Of a stretch of 7,189 nucleotides of DNA, positions 1 through 6,121 are shown piece by piece (position 1 is the stretch's first letter; each line of letters opens with the position of its first letter). The notes under the pieces are model-generated. The model was not told the origin of the DNA. It did not search any database and saw only the letters and a list, made by a program, of their open reading frames with translations. This DNA comes from Acidimicrobiia bacterium (GTDB taxonomy: Bacteria > Actinomycetota > Acidimicrobiia > Spongiisociales > SHLN01), in the NCBI GenBank assembly GCA_030624805.1, contig JAUXJL010000099.1:1-7189 (forward strand). The letters are read 5' to 3'. A program made the position numbers and the translations under genes.

Positions 1-446
1 GGTCGGTCGGCGGCCGAAAACGCGATGGGAAACCGCCCATCCTCCATTCGGATGCCAAGCTTGTAGCAAGGAATTCTTGGCTCGCTCACCTCGAGAAGAA
101 CATCTCCGATCGTCCAGTGCTGGCCGACGACCGCTTCACTCACGTCGATTCCCTCCGTAGTGAGGTTGTCTCCGAACATCCCAGGTCGGAGCTCACGGCC
201 GAGCTGGGCACCCCACCATGCATAGTCTTCGGACGCGTACGCATAGATTGCTTTATGTACCCCACCATGAACTGAGCGGTCAGCTTGTTCGTCGCCAACC
301 AGATTGACACCTTCGACCCGCACCAGACCACCCACGGCGGACTTGAAGATGCTGGTCGACACCGTGCGTCCCCGGTACTCGACGGCTTGGGGCTTGCCGA
401 CATTAACTGAGGTGATCCTGCTCACGGGTGGGAAACGCCTCGACAT
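1..446 (-). CDS. MOSC domain protein, YiiM-like (3' end outside window)
   Basis: About 148 residues are visible and the C-terminus runs off the left edge. After the start the protein reads ITSVNVGKPQAVEYRGR, then VHGGVHKAIYAY, RPGMFGDNLTTEG and EPRIPCYKLG. This is the order of conserved blocks in MOSC proteins of the YiiM type, including the conserved cysteine (in RIPCYK). MOSC domains are beta-barrel modules related to the molybdenum cofactor sulfurase C-terminus. YiiM-type members are linked to molybdenum-cofactor-dependent reduction of N-hydroxylated compounds; that role is inferred here. An in-frame TAG lies three codons upstream of the ATG at 446, so the gene cannot start further out. 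The ATG has no clear Shine-Dalgarno sequence. A GTG at 425 preceded by GAGG is an alternative start that would remove seven residues and fit the family N-terminus slightly better. It is a monocistronic-looking gene pointing away from the rest of the window. Confidence 0.9.
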   Translation of the reverse strand, partial: MSRRFPPVSRITSVNVGKPQAVEYRGRTVSTSIFKSAVGGLVRVEGVNLVGDEQADRSVHGGVHKAIYAYASEDYAWWGAQLGRELRPGMFGDNLTTEGIDVSEAVVGQHWTIGDVLLEVSEPRIPCYKLGIRMEDGRFPIAFSAADR

Positions 447-525
447 GAGTTTCTATGCCGGATCGGGCTCGAGCAGGGTGGACTGATCGAGGGTACATGG
501 GCGTGAGAGAACCCCGGCCCCAACG

Positions 526-693
526 CCCGGCCACTTGCGACCGCTACTGAGGGCGTTGTCGAAACGTGAGCCAGGCCAGGACGCGCTGAGCCCCGATTGG
601 GGGCATCACACTGCCTCTGTCAACCTCGAGCCGAAATCCACCTAACAACTCGAGGCGCAACGACGGATCGGTGTGGTGGCGATTGTCGGTCAT
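526..693 (-). pseudogene. Remnant 5' end of a SARP/BTAD-type transcriptional regulator gene
   Basis: Reading on the minus strand from an ATG at 693, the peptide contains LRLELLGGFRLEVDRGSV, then PPIGAQRVLAWLTFRQRP. This matches the usual start of BTAD/SARP-type regulators (a strand motif 'LRLxLLGGFRL', then 'xGAQRLLAxLALRxRP'), which begins their winged-helix DNA-binding domain. A TAG at 544-546 interrupts the frame. The next codons still read RSQVAG, which fits the family continuation ('xSRxxVAGxLWPD'), and after that the similarity fades. I read this as a gene killed by a nonsense change and truncated after about 55 codons, where intact family members run to several hundred residues. GGAGG lies 12 bases upstream of the ATG at 693, and a longer start at 744 is possible. 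It could also be a short independent ORF, but the match at the expected N-terminal position and beyond the stop favours a remnant. Confidence 0.6.
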
Positions 694-814
694 GTCGTCT
701 TGATGCCTCCGGGCGGCGGTGCACACGGATCCCGCAGGTTTCACCCCTCCTCGCTGCCTTCCCTATTTCACATGCTGCCTATCTCCGAAGTGTCTCAAGC
801 TCGGGGTCTTTTGA

Positions 815-842
815 CCAAACCTCTTGTTCGACTGCTCCGAAC
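815..842 (+). promoter_or_regulatory. Candidate SigK-type ECF promoter for the DUF4331 operon
   Basis: CCAAAC at 815-820 and CCGAAC at 837-842 are separated by exactly 16 bases. As I recall it, the mycobacterial SigK consensus is CCATCC, 16-17 bases, CCGAAT; the match is four of six and five of six. Transcription would start near 849, giving a leader of about 30 bases before the DUF4331 ATG. The position fits autoregulation by the SigK-like factor encoded in the same cluster. TTGACC at 811-816 overlaps the site, but no housekeeping -10 lies at a proper distance from it. The match is short, so this is a hypothesis. Confidence 0.35.
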
Positions 843-861
843 CACGCGGACATGCAGATGT

Positions 862-870
862 GGAAAGGAG
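862..870 (+). promoter_or_regulatory. Ribosome binding site fixing the DUF4331 start
   Basis: GGAAAGGAG lies 8 bases before the ATG at 879. It decides the start against in-frame ATGs further upstream (for example at 597 and 858), and translation from 879 begins directly with a signal peptide. Confidence 0.85.
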
Positions 871-878
871 TCACACAC

Positions 879-1976
879 ATGACACACGCAAGAAAGGCCA
901 ATTCCTGGATGACGATGCTCGTCGTTCTCGGAATGGTCATCACGCTGATAGCAGCCCCGGGGCCGGTCGGAGCCGCCGACCACCTGGATGCTCCCGGATT
1001 GGCATCGCCGGGTGGCGATGCCCGGCTCGACATCAACGACCTTCTGGTTTTCGAGGCCGAAAACCCGGACAACACGGTGCTCGTGATGACCGTCAATCCG
1101 GCGGCGGCTGGTGATGCCAGTTTCGCCTCCGCCAAAGACGGCTCTTATCACTTCCGGATCGACAATACCGGTGACGGTATTGAAGACATCACCTACTCGG
1201 TCACGTTCAAGGACAAGCCGAATGGGCAGAAGATCAAGGTCCGCAAAGCGACCCGGCATCGTGCTCAGCAGGCTCCCCCCCGCGGGCGGGTGATTGCCCG
1301 AGGCCGCGTCGGTGAGACGCTCGATGCCAGGCGGGGCGGGACCGTTCTGGCCGAGCTTCGCTCGGATCCGTTCTTCTTCGATCTGGCCGGTTTCCTCACG
1401 ACCGTTGAAGGGCAGGCCGGTGGGCCCGGCCTTGGTGAGATGCCGACCGATTTCTTTGAGGAGCTGAACACGCTGGCAATCGTCCTTGAGGTGCCCGATT
1501 CAGAGCTCGGCGGAAACATCGGCGTGTGGGCCACAACCAGCGTCCGCAATAGCCGGTCGGCTCAGAACGATCGCATGGGTCGTCCTGCTATTAACACCGC
1601 GGTGAATAGCTCAGGTCCGATCGTGATGGCCCCAACCGAGAACAAGAACGTGTTCAACGTTGGCCTTCCGAAGAATGACGTGGCGAGCTTCACGGATGCA
1701 GCTGTTGATGCGCTGCTGGCGTATTCGGGCCTGAACATGCCAACGCAGTACACCCAGGCGGAGGCAGAGGACATCGCAGCAATCTTGTTGCCCGACATCC
1801 TCACCTACGACACGGCCACCTCAGCCGACTACTCGGCGCTGAACGGGCGGGCGCCGGCGGACGATGTCATCGACATCTCGCTGAACCTGGTCAGCAACGG
1901 TGCGGTCGGTGGCGACGGGGTCGGTGCCCACACCGATTACCTGTCGGTGTTCCCCTACCTCGGGGTCGCTCACTGA
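879..1976 (+). CDS. Secreted DUF4331 family protein
   Basis: The 365-residue product starts with a signal peptide: basic MTHARK, a hydrophobic core at about residues 11-27, and an Ala-X-Ala-like cleavage region near residues 30-33 (PVGAAD). The mature protein begins DHLDAPGLASPGGDARLDIN and continues with LLVFEAENPDNTVLVMTVNP, the characteristic opening of DUF4331 proteins. Other family landmarks are SDPFFFDLAGF (about 162-172) and the closing HTDYLSVFPYLGVAH at the C-terminus. The family is widespread and secreted, and I know of no established biochemical role. An arginine-rich stretch (nine Arg between about residues 122 and 152) precedes the DPFFFD motif. It is the first gene of a plus-strand cluster that continues with a TPR protein, a SigK-like factor and its anti-sigma factor, which suggests it is an output of, or sensed by, that regulatory pair. 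The length looks complete. Confidence 0.9.
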   Translation: MTHARKANSWMTMLVVLGMVITLIAAPGPVGAADHLDAPGLASPGGDARLDINDLLVFEAENPDNTVLVMTVNPAAAGDASFASAKDGSYHFRIDNTGDGIEDITYSVTFKDKPNGQKIKVRKATRHRAQQAPPRGRVIARGRVGETLDARRGGTVLAELRSDPFFFDLAGFLTTVEGQAGGPGLGEMPTDFFEELNTLAIVLEVPDSELGGNIGVWATTSVRNSRSAQNDRMGRPAINTAVNSSGPIVMAPTENKNVFNVGLPKNDVASFTDAAVDALLAYSGLNMPTQYTQAEAEDIAAILLPDILTYDTATSADYSALNGRAPADDVIDISLNLVSNGAVGGDGVGAHTDYLSVFPYLGVAH

Positions 1977-1988
1977 GGCAAGCAGCAC

Positions 1989-2018
1989 GGAGGGGTCGGG
2001 CTTCGGTCCGGCCCCTCC
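1989..2018 (+). terminator. Strong UUCG-loop hairpin between the DUF4331 and TPR genes
   Basis: Arms at 1989-2001 (GGAGGGGTCGGGC) and 2006-2018 (GGTCCGGCCCCTCC, from its second base onward) form a 13-pair stem with two G-U pairs, closed by C-G around a UUCG loop (2002-2005). It begins 12 bases after the DUF4331 stop. No run of T follows, so it is either a tail-less terminator of the kind proposed for high-GC actinobacteria or a 3' stabilising and processing element. Either role would lower expression of the downstream genes relative to DUF4331. Confidence 0.65.
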
Positions 2019-2038
2019 AAGCTCCCACTGAGCCCGCC

Positions 2039-3337
2039 ATGCCCCGTTTCATACTCACCATCCTCGCCGCGGTAATTCTCGTAGCAGTCAGCTACGGCGT
2101 GGTACCACCGACGTCGGCCGGCGATTCTGTCGCTGCACCTCCCAGAATCGATCGAGCCGAGCTCGACCGGGTCATCGATGTCTTCGACCGCCGAGTTGAA
2201 CAACACGGTGATGCTCTCAGCGCAACCCACCTCGGAGCCAACCTTCTCGCTCGAGCCCGCCTCACTGGCAGCCTCGACGACTACCGAGCGGCCCGCACTG
2301 CCTTCGAAACCGCGGTAGCCAAGTGGCCGAGCCGGGATGCGTTGCTGGGTTTGGCGAGGAGTGCCATGGCACTGCACGACTTCGCCACCGGCCGGACGGT
2401 GGCCACCAGGCTGCTCGAGCTGGACCCGGAAGATCCCGCCGCCCACCTCATTGTTGGTGACGCCTGGCTCGAGCTTGGCGACATCAACCGGGCCGTCGAT
2501 TCATTCGACCGGGCCGCCGCCTTTGCCCCGGGCGATCCGGCCATATCGGTGCGGCGGGCCGAGGTAGCCCACCTCACCGGTAAACAGAACCTGGCCATCG
2601 ATCTGGCCGAGGAGGCCGACCGCCTGTCCACTCGCCAAGGTCTCTCTCCCCGGCGGCTGGCGTTCTATCCGCTGTTGAGGGCCGATCTCCTATTCGATGC
2701 GGGCCAATACCGCCGGGCCGAGGATCAGGTTGAGGCGGCTATCGCGCTGGCCCGGGACTGGGCACCCGTCCACGCCTCGCACGGCAAGGTACTGGCCGCG
2801 CTCGGCCAGGTCACCGAGGCGGTCGCGGCCTACGAGCAGGCGCTGGCCCTACAACCCGACGACCCGGGCTGGCTGGCGTCTTTGGGGGATCTCGCCACAC
2901 TTGAGGAATCGTCTGAGCAAGCGGCCGATTTCTACACACGGGCGGTGGCGTTGTACACCGAGGAAGATCCCGCCATCTACGGTCTCAGCCTGGCCCGGCT
3001 GTACGCCGATCGGGATATCGAACCACTCGAAGCACTCCGGCTGGCAACCGACGACCTCGCCCGCCGTCCCGCCATCGGAAGCTACGACACCTATGCCTGG
3101 GCACTGTTCCGGGCCGGACGTCTCCAGCAGGCACGGGTCGCCATCGACACTGCGATCCAATATGGCACCGAAGACGGTGAGCTGTGGTTCCACGCCGCCA
3201 TGATCTCGGCCGGCCTCGGAGACACCGAACAGGCGATAAGGGAACTGGAGACCCTGCTCACCCGAAACCCAAACTTTCACCCCGTCCATGCCCGGACCGC
3301 CGCCAGCCTGCTGGGAAGCCTGCGCTCATCATCATGA
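2039..3337 (+). CDS. Exported or membrane-anchored TPR protein
   Basis: The 432-residue protein begins with a hydrophobic segment (FILTILAAVILVAVSYGVV, residues 4-22) that is a signal peptide or a single N-terminal anchor. The rest is almost entirely helical TPR-type repeats. The clearest are at about 134-167 (GDAWLELGDINRAVDSFDRA, ending FAPGDP), 243-275 (GKVLAALGQVTEAVAAYEQA, ending LQPDDP), 278-310 and 381-413 (FHAAMISAGLGDTEQAIREL, ending TRNPNF). Weaker copies lie near 66-98, 100-131, 210-240 and 348-378. TPR arrays bind protein partners; no catalytic motif is visible. It follows DUF4331 by 62 bases containing the hairpin, and its TGA sits in an ATGA with a possible sigma-factor start. 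The ATG at 2039 lacks a good Shine-Dalgarno sequence, but it is kept because it gives the intact hydrophobic N-terminus. It may serve the DUF4331 protein or the sensing side of the anti-sigma factor; that is inference. Confidence 0.85.
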   Translation: MPRFILTILAAVILVAVSYGVVPPTSAGDSVAAPPRIDRAELDRVIDVFDRRVEQHGDALSATHLGANLLARARLTGSLDDYRAARTAFETAVAKWPSRDALLGLARSAMALHDFATGRTVATRLLELDPEDPAAHLIVGDAWLELGDINRAVDSFDRAAAFAPGDPAISVRRAEVAHLTGKQNLAIDLAEEADRLSTRQGLSPRRLAFYPLLRADLLFDAGQYRRAEDQVEAAIALARDWAPVHASHGKVLAALGQVTEAVAAYEQALALQPDDPGWLASLGDLATLEESSEQAADFYTRAVALYTEEDPAIYGLSLARLYADRDIEPLEALRLATDDLARRPAIGSYDTYAWALFRAGRLQQARVAIDTAIQYGTEDGELWFHAAMISAGLGDTEQAIRELETLLTRNPNFHPVHARTAASLLGSLRSSS

Positions 3338-3387
3338 CCGCTTACGAGCTTGCAGCTGGTAGACATCGTACGTTCCGGGGGCAGCAC

Positions 3388-3945
3388 ATGACACCGAGAC
3401 CAGATGTCGAACGACTCATGAGCCGGGTCGCCCTCGGCGACGAGGGCGCCTACGCCCAGCTCTACGACCGGTTGGCACCGACGGTGTTTGGAGTGGCTTT
3501 GCGAGTCTTGCGGGATCGGGCCCGTGCCGAGGAAGTCGCCCAGGAGGTCATGGTCCGCATCTGGCAGATTGCCCCCCGGTTCGACGCCGGCCGCGGGTCG
3601 GTGAAGGCGTGGGCTGCGACCATGGCCCACCGCCGCGCAGTCGACGTCGTACGGTCGGTGGAGGCGAGCCGACGGCGCGAACAGACAGACGGTCGCCAAC
3701 AACTGGTGGTCCCGTTCGATGAGGCGGCCGAGACCACTGAGATCGCCGAGGACCGCCGCAAAGTCCAAAAAGCTATGGGCGAATTGACCGAACTGCAACG
3801 CCAGGCGGTTGTGCTCACTTACTTTGACGGATTGACCTACCGGCAGGCGGCCGAGTTGCTCGACACGCCCTTGGCAACGATGAAGACCCGCATGCGCGAT
3901 GCGCTGCTTAAGCTCAGAGCCACCTTGGGGGTGGATCATGAATGA
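3388..3945 (+). CDS. sigK: ECF sigma factor, SigK-like
   Basis: The 185-residue product has the two-domain layout of ECF sigma factors. Region 2 spans about residues 20-92 (AYAQLYDRLAPTVFGVALRV, then AEEVAQEVMVRIWQ, then SVKAWAATMAHRRAVDVVRS). Region 4 spans about 130-180 (ELTELQRQAVVLTYFDGLTY, then TPLATMKTRMRDALLKLR). The MAHRRAVD and TMKTRMRDAL blocks closely resemble mycobacterial SigK (ECF19 type), and the adjacent RskA-like gene supports that assignment. The start at 3388 is chosen because GGGGG lies 6 bases upstream and the protein then begins as the family does. An in-frame ATG at 3334 overlaps the TPR stop as ATGA and would add 18 residues through translational coupling; it has only a distant GGGAAG. 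The factor should direct RNA polymerase to its own regulon when released from the anti-sigma factor. Its end overlaps the next gene by 8 bases. Confidence 0.9.
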   Translation: MTPRPDVERLMSRVALGDEGAYAQLYDRLAPTVFGVALRVLRDRARAEEVAQEVMVRIWQIAPRFDAGRGSVKAWAATMAHRRAVDVVRSVEASRRREQTDGRQQLVVPFDEAAETTEIAEDRRKVQKAMGELTELQRQAVVLTYFDGLTYRQAAELLDTPLATMKTRMRDALLKLRATLGVDHE

Positions 3946-4624
3946 TCTCCACGATCTAGCCGCCGCCTACGTCATGGATGCGCTCGACGGTGCGGAACGG
4001 GCCGAATACGAGCGTCACCTCGAAAGCTGCGAAGGCTGTCAGGCAGACGTCGCCCGGCTGGCTGAGCCGGTGGTGGACATGGCGGATGCGCTGGCGACCC
4101 CGCCCAGCCAGGAGATGCGACGGGCGGTGCTCGCTGAAGTGGCGGTCACGCCCCAGCTCGGGCTTCCATCCTATGTTGTGTCACTCGTTCCGAGACTGAA
4201 TCGGGCGGTGACGTACGCATTGGGTGTGGCCGCCGTGGTCCTAGCAGTTGTGGCTGGCGTAGCATTGTTTCAACTCCAGGACTCGCGCCAGATCGAAAGG
4301 ATCGTGACGGCTGCCGACGCCGAAACGATCGTGCTCACCGCCGAAGGCTTCGAAGCCCGCTTCACCTATTCCGCCAGCGAGGCTCAAGGCGTTTTCGTTT
4401 CCGACTCCCTGCCCGACCTTGCTACTGGGCAGACCTATCAGCTGTGGCTGATCGACGATGATGGCGCCGCCCCGGCCGGGTTGTTCACTCCCGACCGTGG
4501 ATTGGCCGTTGTCCTCGTGCCCGAATTACGCGGTGGCGTAACTCTCGGGCTCACGATGGAGCCAGAAGGTGGTTCGCCAACACCCTCAGGTGACATTCTG
4601 CTTGAAGGTGCGCTCAGCAGTTAA
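3938..4624 (+). CDS. rskA: Membrane anti-sigma factor, RskA-like
   Basis: The 228-residue protein has three parts. The cytoplasmic N-terminal domain (MNDLHDLAAAYVMDALDGAE) carries a zinc-type anti-sigma motif, His27-x3-Cys31-x2-Cys34, with His5 as a possible fourth ligand. One membrane span follows at about residues 91-111 (VTYALGVAAVVLAVVAGVAL). The extracytoplasmic part, from about 125 to the end, has the RskA C-terminal domain features, including GQTYQLWLIDDDG and PAGLFTPDRG. In characterised relatives such a protein holds the sigma factor at the membrane until it is cut by regulated proteolysis or changed by redox. The ATG at 3938 is preceded by a GGGGG-containing site and overlaps the sigma stop within ATGAATGA, which implies coupled translation and balanced amounts. 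An upstream in-frame ATG at 3899 lies deep inside the sigma gene and adds residues unlike the family. The signal it senses cannot be read from the sequence. Confidence 0.9.
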   Translation: MNDLHDLAAAYVMDALDGAERAEYERHLESCEGCQADVARLAEPVVDMADALATPPSQEMRRAVLAEVAVTPQLGLPSYVVSLVPRLNRAVTYALGVAAVVLAVVAGVALFQLQDSRQIERIVTAADAETIVLTAEGFEARFTYSASEAQGVFVSDSLPDLATGQTYQLWLIDDDGAAPAGLFTPDRGLAVVLVPELRGGVTLGLTMEPEGGSPTPSGDILLEGALSS

Positions 4625-4736
4625 CCCATCGAGTTCCCGTCCCCCTCGGCCGCTTTACGAGAGACATCATCACACTGTTAGTGGTTTGCCGGGATCCTGG
4701 AGGGGTTGTTTCGGCGTTAGGTAGGTAGGAGTAACC
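4625..4736. other. Intergenic region before the small ORF
   Basis: The 112 bases hold the downstream gene's ribosome binding site and a weak CACT-GTT-AGTG hairpin (about 4673-4683). I see no convincing promoter and no terminator for the operon to the left. The imperfect palindrome CCGGGATCCTGG (4689-4700) has no loop and no assignable role. Confidence 0.4.
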
Positions 4737-4907
4737 ATGAAACAAGAATCCAAAGATCCCTATCGCTTCTGTCACCGTGAGAACTGTGAGCACGATCTCG
4801 TGCAGGGTGTTCTCATCCGCGAGTTGCTCGGCACCGACGGGCCCTACCAGTCGGCCGTCGGTCCGCCAACGTCACGAGAGCAGCCCCGTGAGCTAGAGGC
4901 AGCCTGA
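4737..4907 (+). CDS. Small Cys/His protein of unknown function
   Basis: A 56-residue ORF starts at an ATG placed 5 bases after AGGAG (4727-4731), an almost ideal ribosome binding site. The N-terminal part contains FCHRENCEHD (residues 11-20), giving a Cys12-His13-x3-Cys17-x-His19 arrangement that could bind one metal ion. A short helix-like stretch follows (LVQGVLIRELLG), then a polar, proline-containing tail. There is no signal peptide or membrane span. I do not recognise the family. It lies 112 bases downstream of the anti-sigma gene on the same strand and ends 17 bases before the convergent kinase gene ends. It could be a late member of the sigma operon or an independent transcript. The strong Shine-Dalgarno sequence and residue pattern favour a real gene, but the size leaves doubt. 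Confidence 0.6.
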   Translation: MKQESKDPYRFCHRENCEHDLVQGVLIRELLGTDGPYQSAVGPPTSREQPRELEAA

Positions 4908-4924
4908 GGGTTGGCAGCCGTGCG

Positions 4925-6121
4925 CTATTCACCGGTTGCGGGGATGGCGAAGCTAACGACCCCGCCGGGTCCGGCTCCGAGCTGAAGCGATCCGCCGTGA
5001 GCGCGTATCAGGCCCCCGGCAATCGCCAACCCGAGCCCCGCTCCGCCGTGCGATCGTGTTCTGGCCGAATCGGCACGGGTGAACTCACGGACCGCTTCGG
5101 GTCGGAACGCGGTTGGGAAGCCTGGTCCCTCGTCGGCAACCGACACGTTCACGCTCCCGTTGTCTCGCCCAACGGAGACGTCGACGAGGGATCCTTCGGG
5201 GGCCCATCTGATGGCGTTGTCGAGCAGGTTTCGCACCACACGCCCCAACTCGACAGAACCGCCCCATACGAGTGAGGAACCTGAGTGCTTGAGCCGAAGG
5301 CGAACCCGGCTGCGATCGGCCACCGGCTGCATTGCTTCGATGGCCTCGTCGACCAGCTCGGCCACATCGACGGATTCTTGGACCATCTCGAGGCGGCCGG
5401 CTTCGATGCGGGACAGAAGGAAGAGGTCGTCCACCAGCCGTGACAGCGCATCGACGTCCTTGCTCATCGAGCGCAAATAGCGGTCAGGGTCGGGGGCCAT
5501 GTCGTCTTGCAGCGCGTCGAGTGCCACCCGAATCGCGGTCAGAGGCGTGCGAAGGTCGTGGCTCACTGCCGCCAGGAAGGACTTCCGTGACGCGTCCGTG
5601 CGGGCGCGGGCAGCGGTAGCGTCCGCCAATTGGTCGGTCATGGCGTCGAATGCCCGGGCCAGCTCACCGAGCTCATCCTGGCGGGTGATCGAACTGGTCA
5701 TCCCCGCCTGGCCGGCGCCTACCTGGAGGGTGGCGGTTCGTAGCTGCTCGAGGTCCCGGCTGAGTGTGTTGGTTATCGATGTAGACAGGACGATGCCGAA
5801 GCCAACCGACATCAGCAACGCGATCAGCACTACCCGCAGGTCGTGCGACGACAGGAACATGAGCGATGCCGCGGCCGTGATGACGACTGCGACGAGGGCG
5901 GCGGCCGACAGGCTCATGACCAGCACGGTGGTCCGAAGCGATCGGAACCTTCCGGTGACCCGGGGGAGGACAATTCCGGCGGCGACCGACACCAGCGCCG
6001 CCGCGCCAAAGATGAGGATGAATGCCATTCGGTCGCCGGCAGTCGGCTGCATGACTGCCTCGATGGCAAACAATGCTCCGGCCGCGATCGCGAGAGTGCC
6101 CACAGCCAGATTCAGCTTCAC
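4925..6121 (-). CDS. Sensor histidine kinase with HAMP domain
   Basis: The 398-residue protein starts with four hydrophobic segments (about residues 5-24, 33-52, 65-90 and 95-115) separated by short loops, so there is no sizeable extracytoplasmic sensor domain. A HAMP linker follows (to about 168; DELGELARAFDAMTDQLA is typical). Next is the HisKA domain with the phosphorylated His188 in FLAAVSHDLRTPLTAIR. The ATPase domain has the N box around Asn298 and Asn302 (VVRNLLDNAIRWAP), the DEGPGF motif (330-335) and GGAGLGLAIA (359-368). All catalytic motifs look intact. The start is a GTG that shares GTGA with the regulator stop, so the two are translationally coupled, and AGG lies 9 bases upstream. 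It should phosphorylate the adjacent OmpR-type regulator. The signal is unknown; lack of an outer domain points to sensing within or at the membrane. Confidence 0.95.
   Translation of the reverse strand: MKLNLAVGTLAIAAGALFAIEAVMQPTAGDRMAFILIFGAAALVSVAAGIVLPRVTGRFRSLRTTVLVMSLSAAALVAVVITAAASLMFLSSHDLRVVLIALLMSVGFGIVLSTSITNTLSRDLEQLRTATLQVGAGQAGMTSSITRQDELGELARAFDAMTDQLADATAARARTDASRKSFLAAVSHDLRTPLTAIRVALDALQDDMAPDPDRYLRSMSKDVDALSRLVDDLFLLSRIEAGRLEMVQESVDVAELVDEAIEAMQPVADRSRVRLRLKHSGSSLVWGGSVELGRVVRNLLDNAIRWAPEGSLVDVSVGRDNGSVNVSVADEGPGFPTAFRPEAVREFTRADSARTRSHGGAGLGLAIAGGLIRAHGGSLQLGAGPGGVVSFAIPATGE

Noticed and set aside
1..15. Tandem GGTC/GGCGGCC-like repeats at the left edge
   Set aside because: They lie within the MOSC coding sequence and encode ordinary residues (AADRP on the minus strand).
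140..403. Minus-strand 87-codon ORF within the MOSC gene
   Set aside because: The MOSC frame on the same strand covers the region with continuous conserved motifs; this ORF is the wrong frame.
597..878. In-frame N-terminal extension of the DUF4331 ORF
   Set aside because: The added 94 residues have low-complexity, non-family composition. The strong GGAAAGGAG site and the signal peptide place the start at 879.
1970..2446. Minus-strand ORF opposite the TPR gene start
   Set aside because: It has no recognisable domain, lies opposite a well-supported TPR gene, and its codon pattern is that of an antisense frame.
3184..3387. Upstream extension of the sigma factor frame
   Set aside because: Most of it overlaps the TPR coding sequence out of frame and has no sigma-factor similarity. 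Only the last part (from 3334) is a plausible alternative start and is noted separately.
3277..3939. Minus-strand ORF covering the sigma factor gene
   Set aside because: It is an antisense shadow with no family resemblance; the plus strand encodes a clear ECF sigma factor.
4636..4709. CCCCTC and GAGGGG segments that could pair as a terminator after the anti-sigma gene
   Set aside because: They are about 60 bases apart with no intervening stem and no T run, so pairing is likely coincidental.
4899..4921. Direct repeat GGCAGCC between the convergent gene ends
   Set aside because: Seven bases twice in GC-rich sequence is expected by chance; it forms no hairpin and has no element context.
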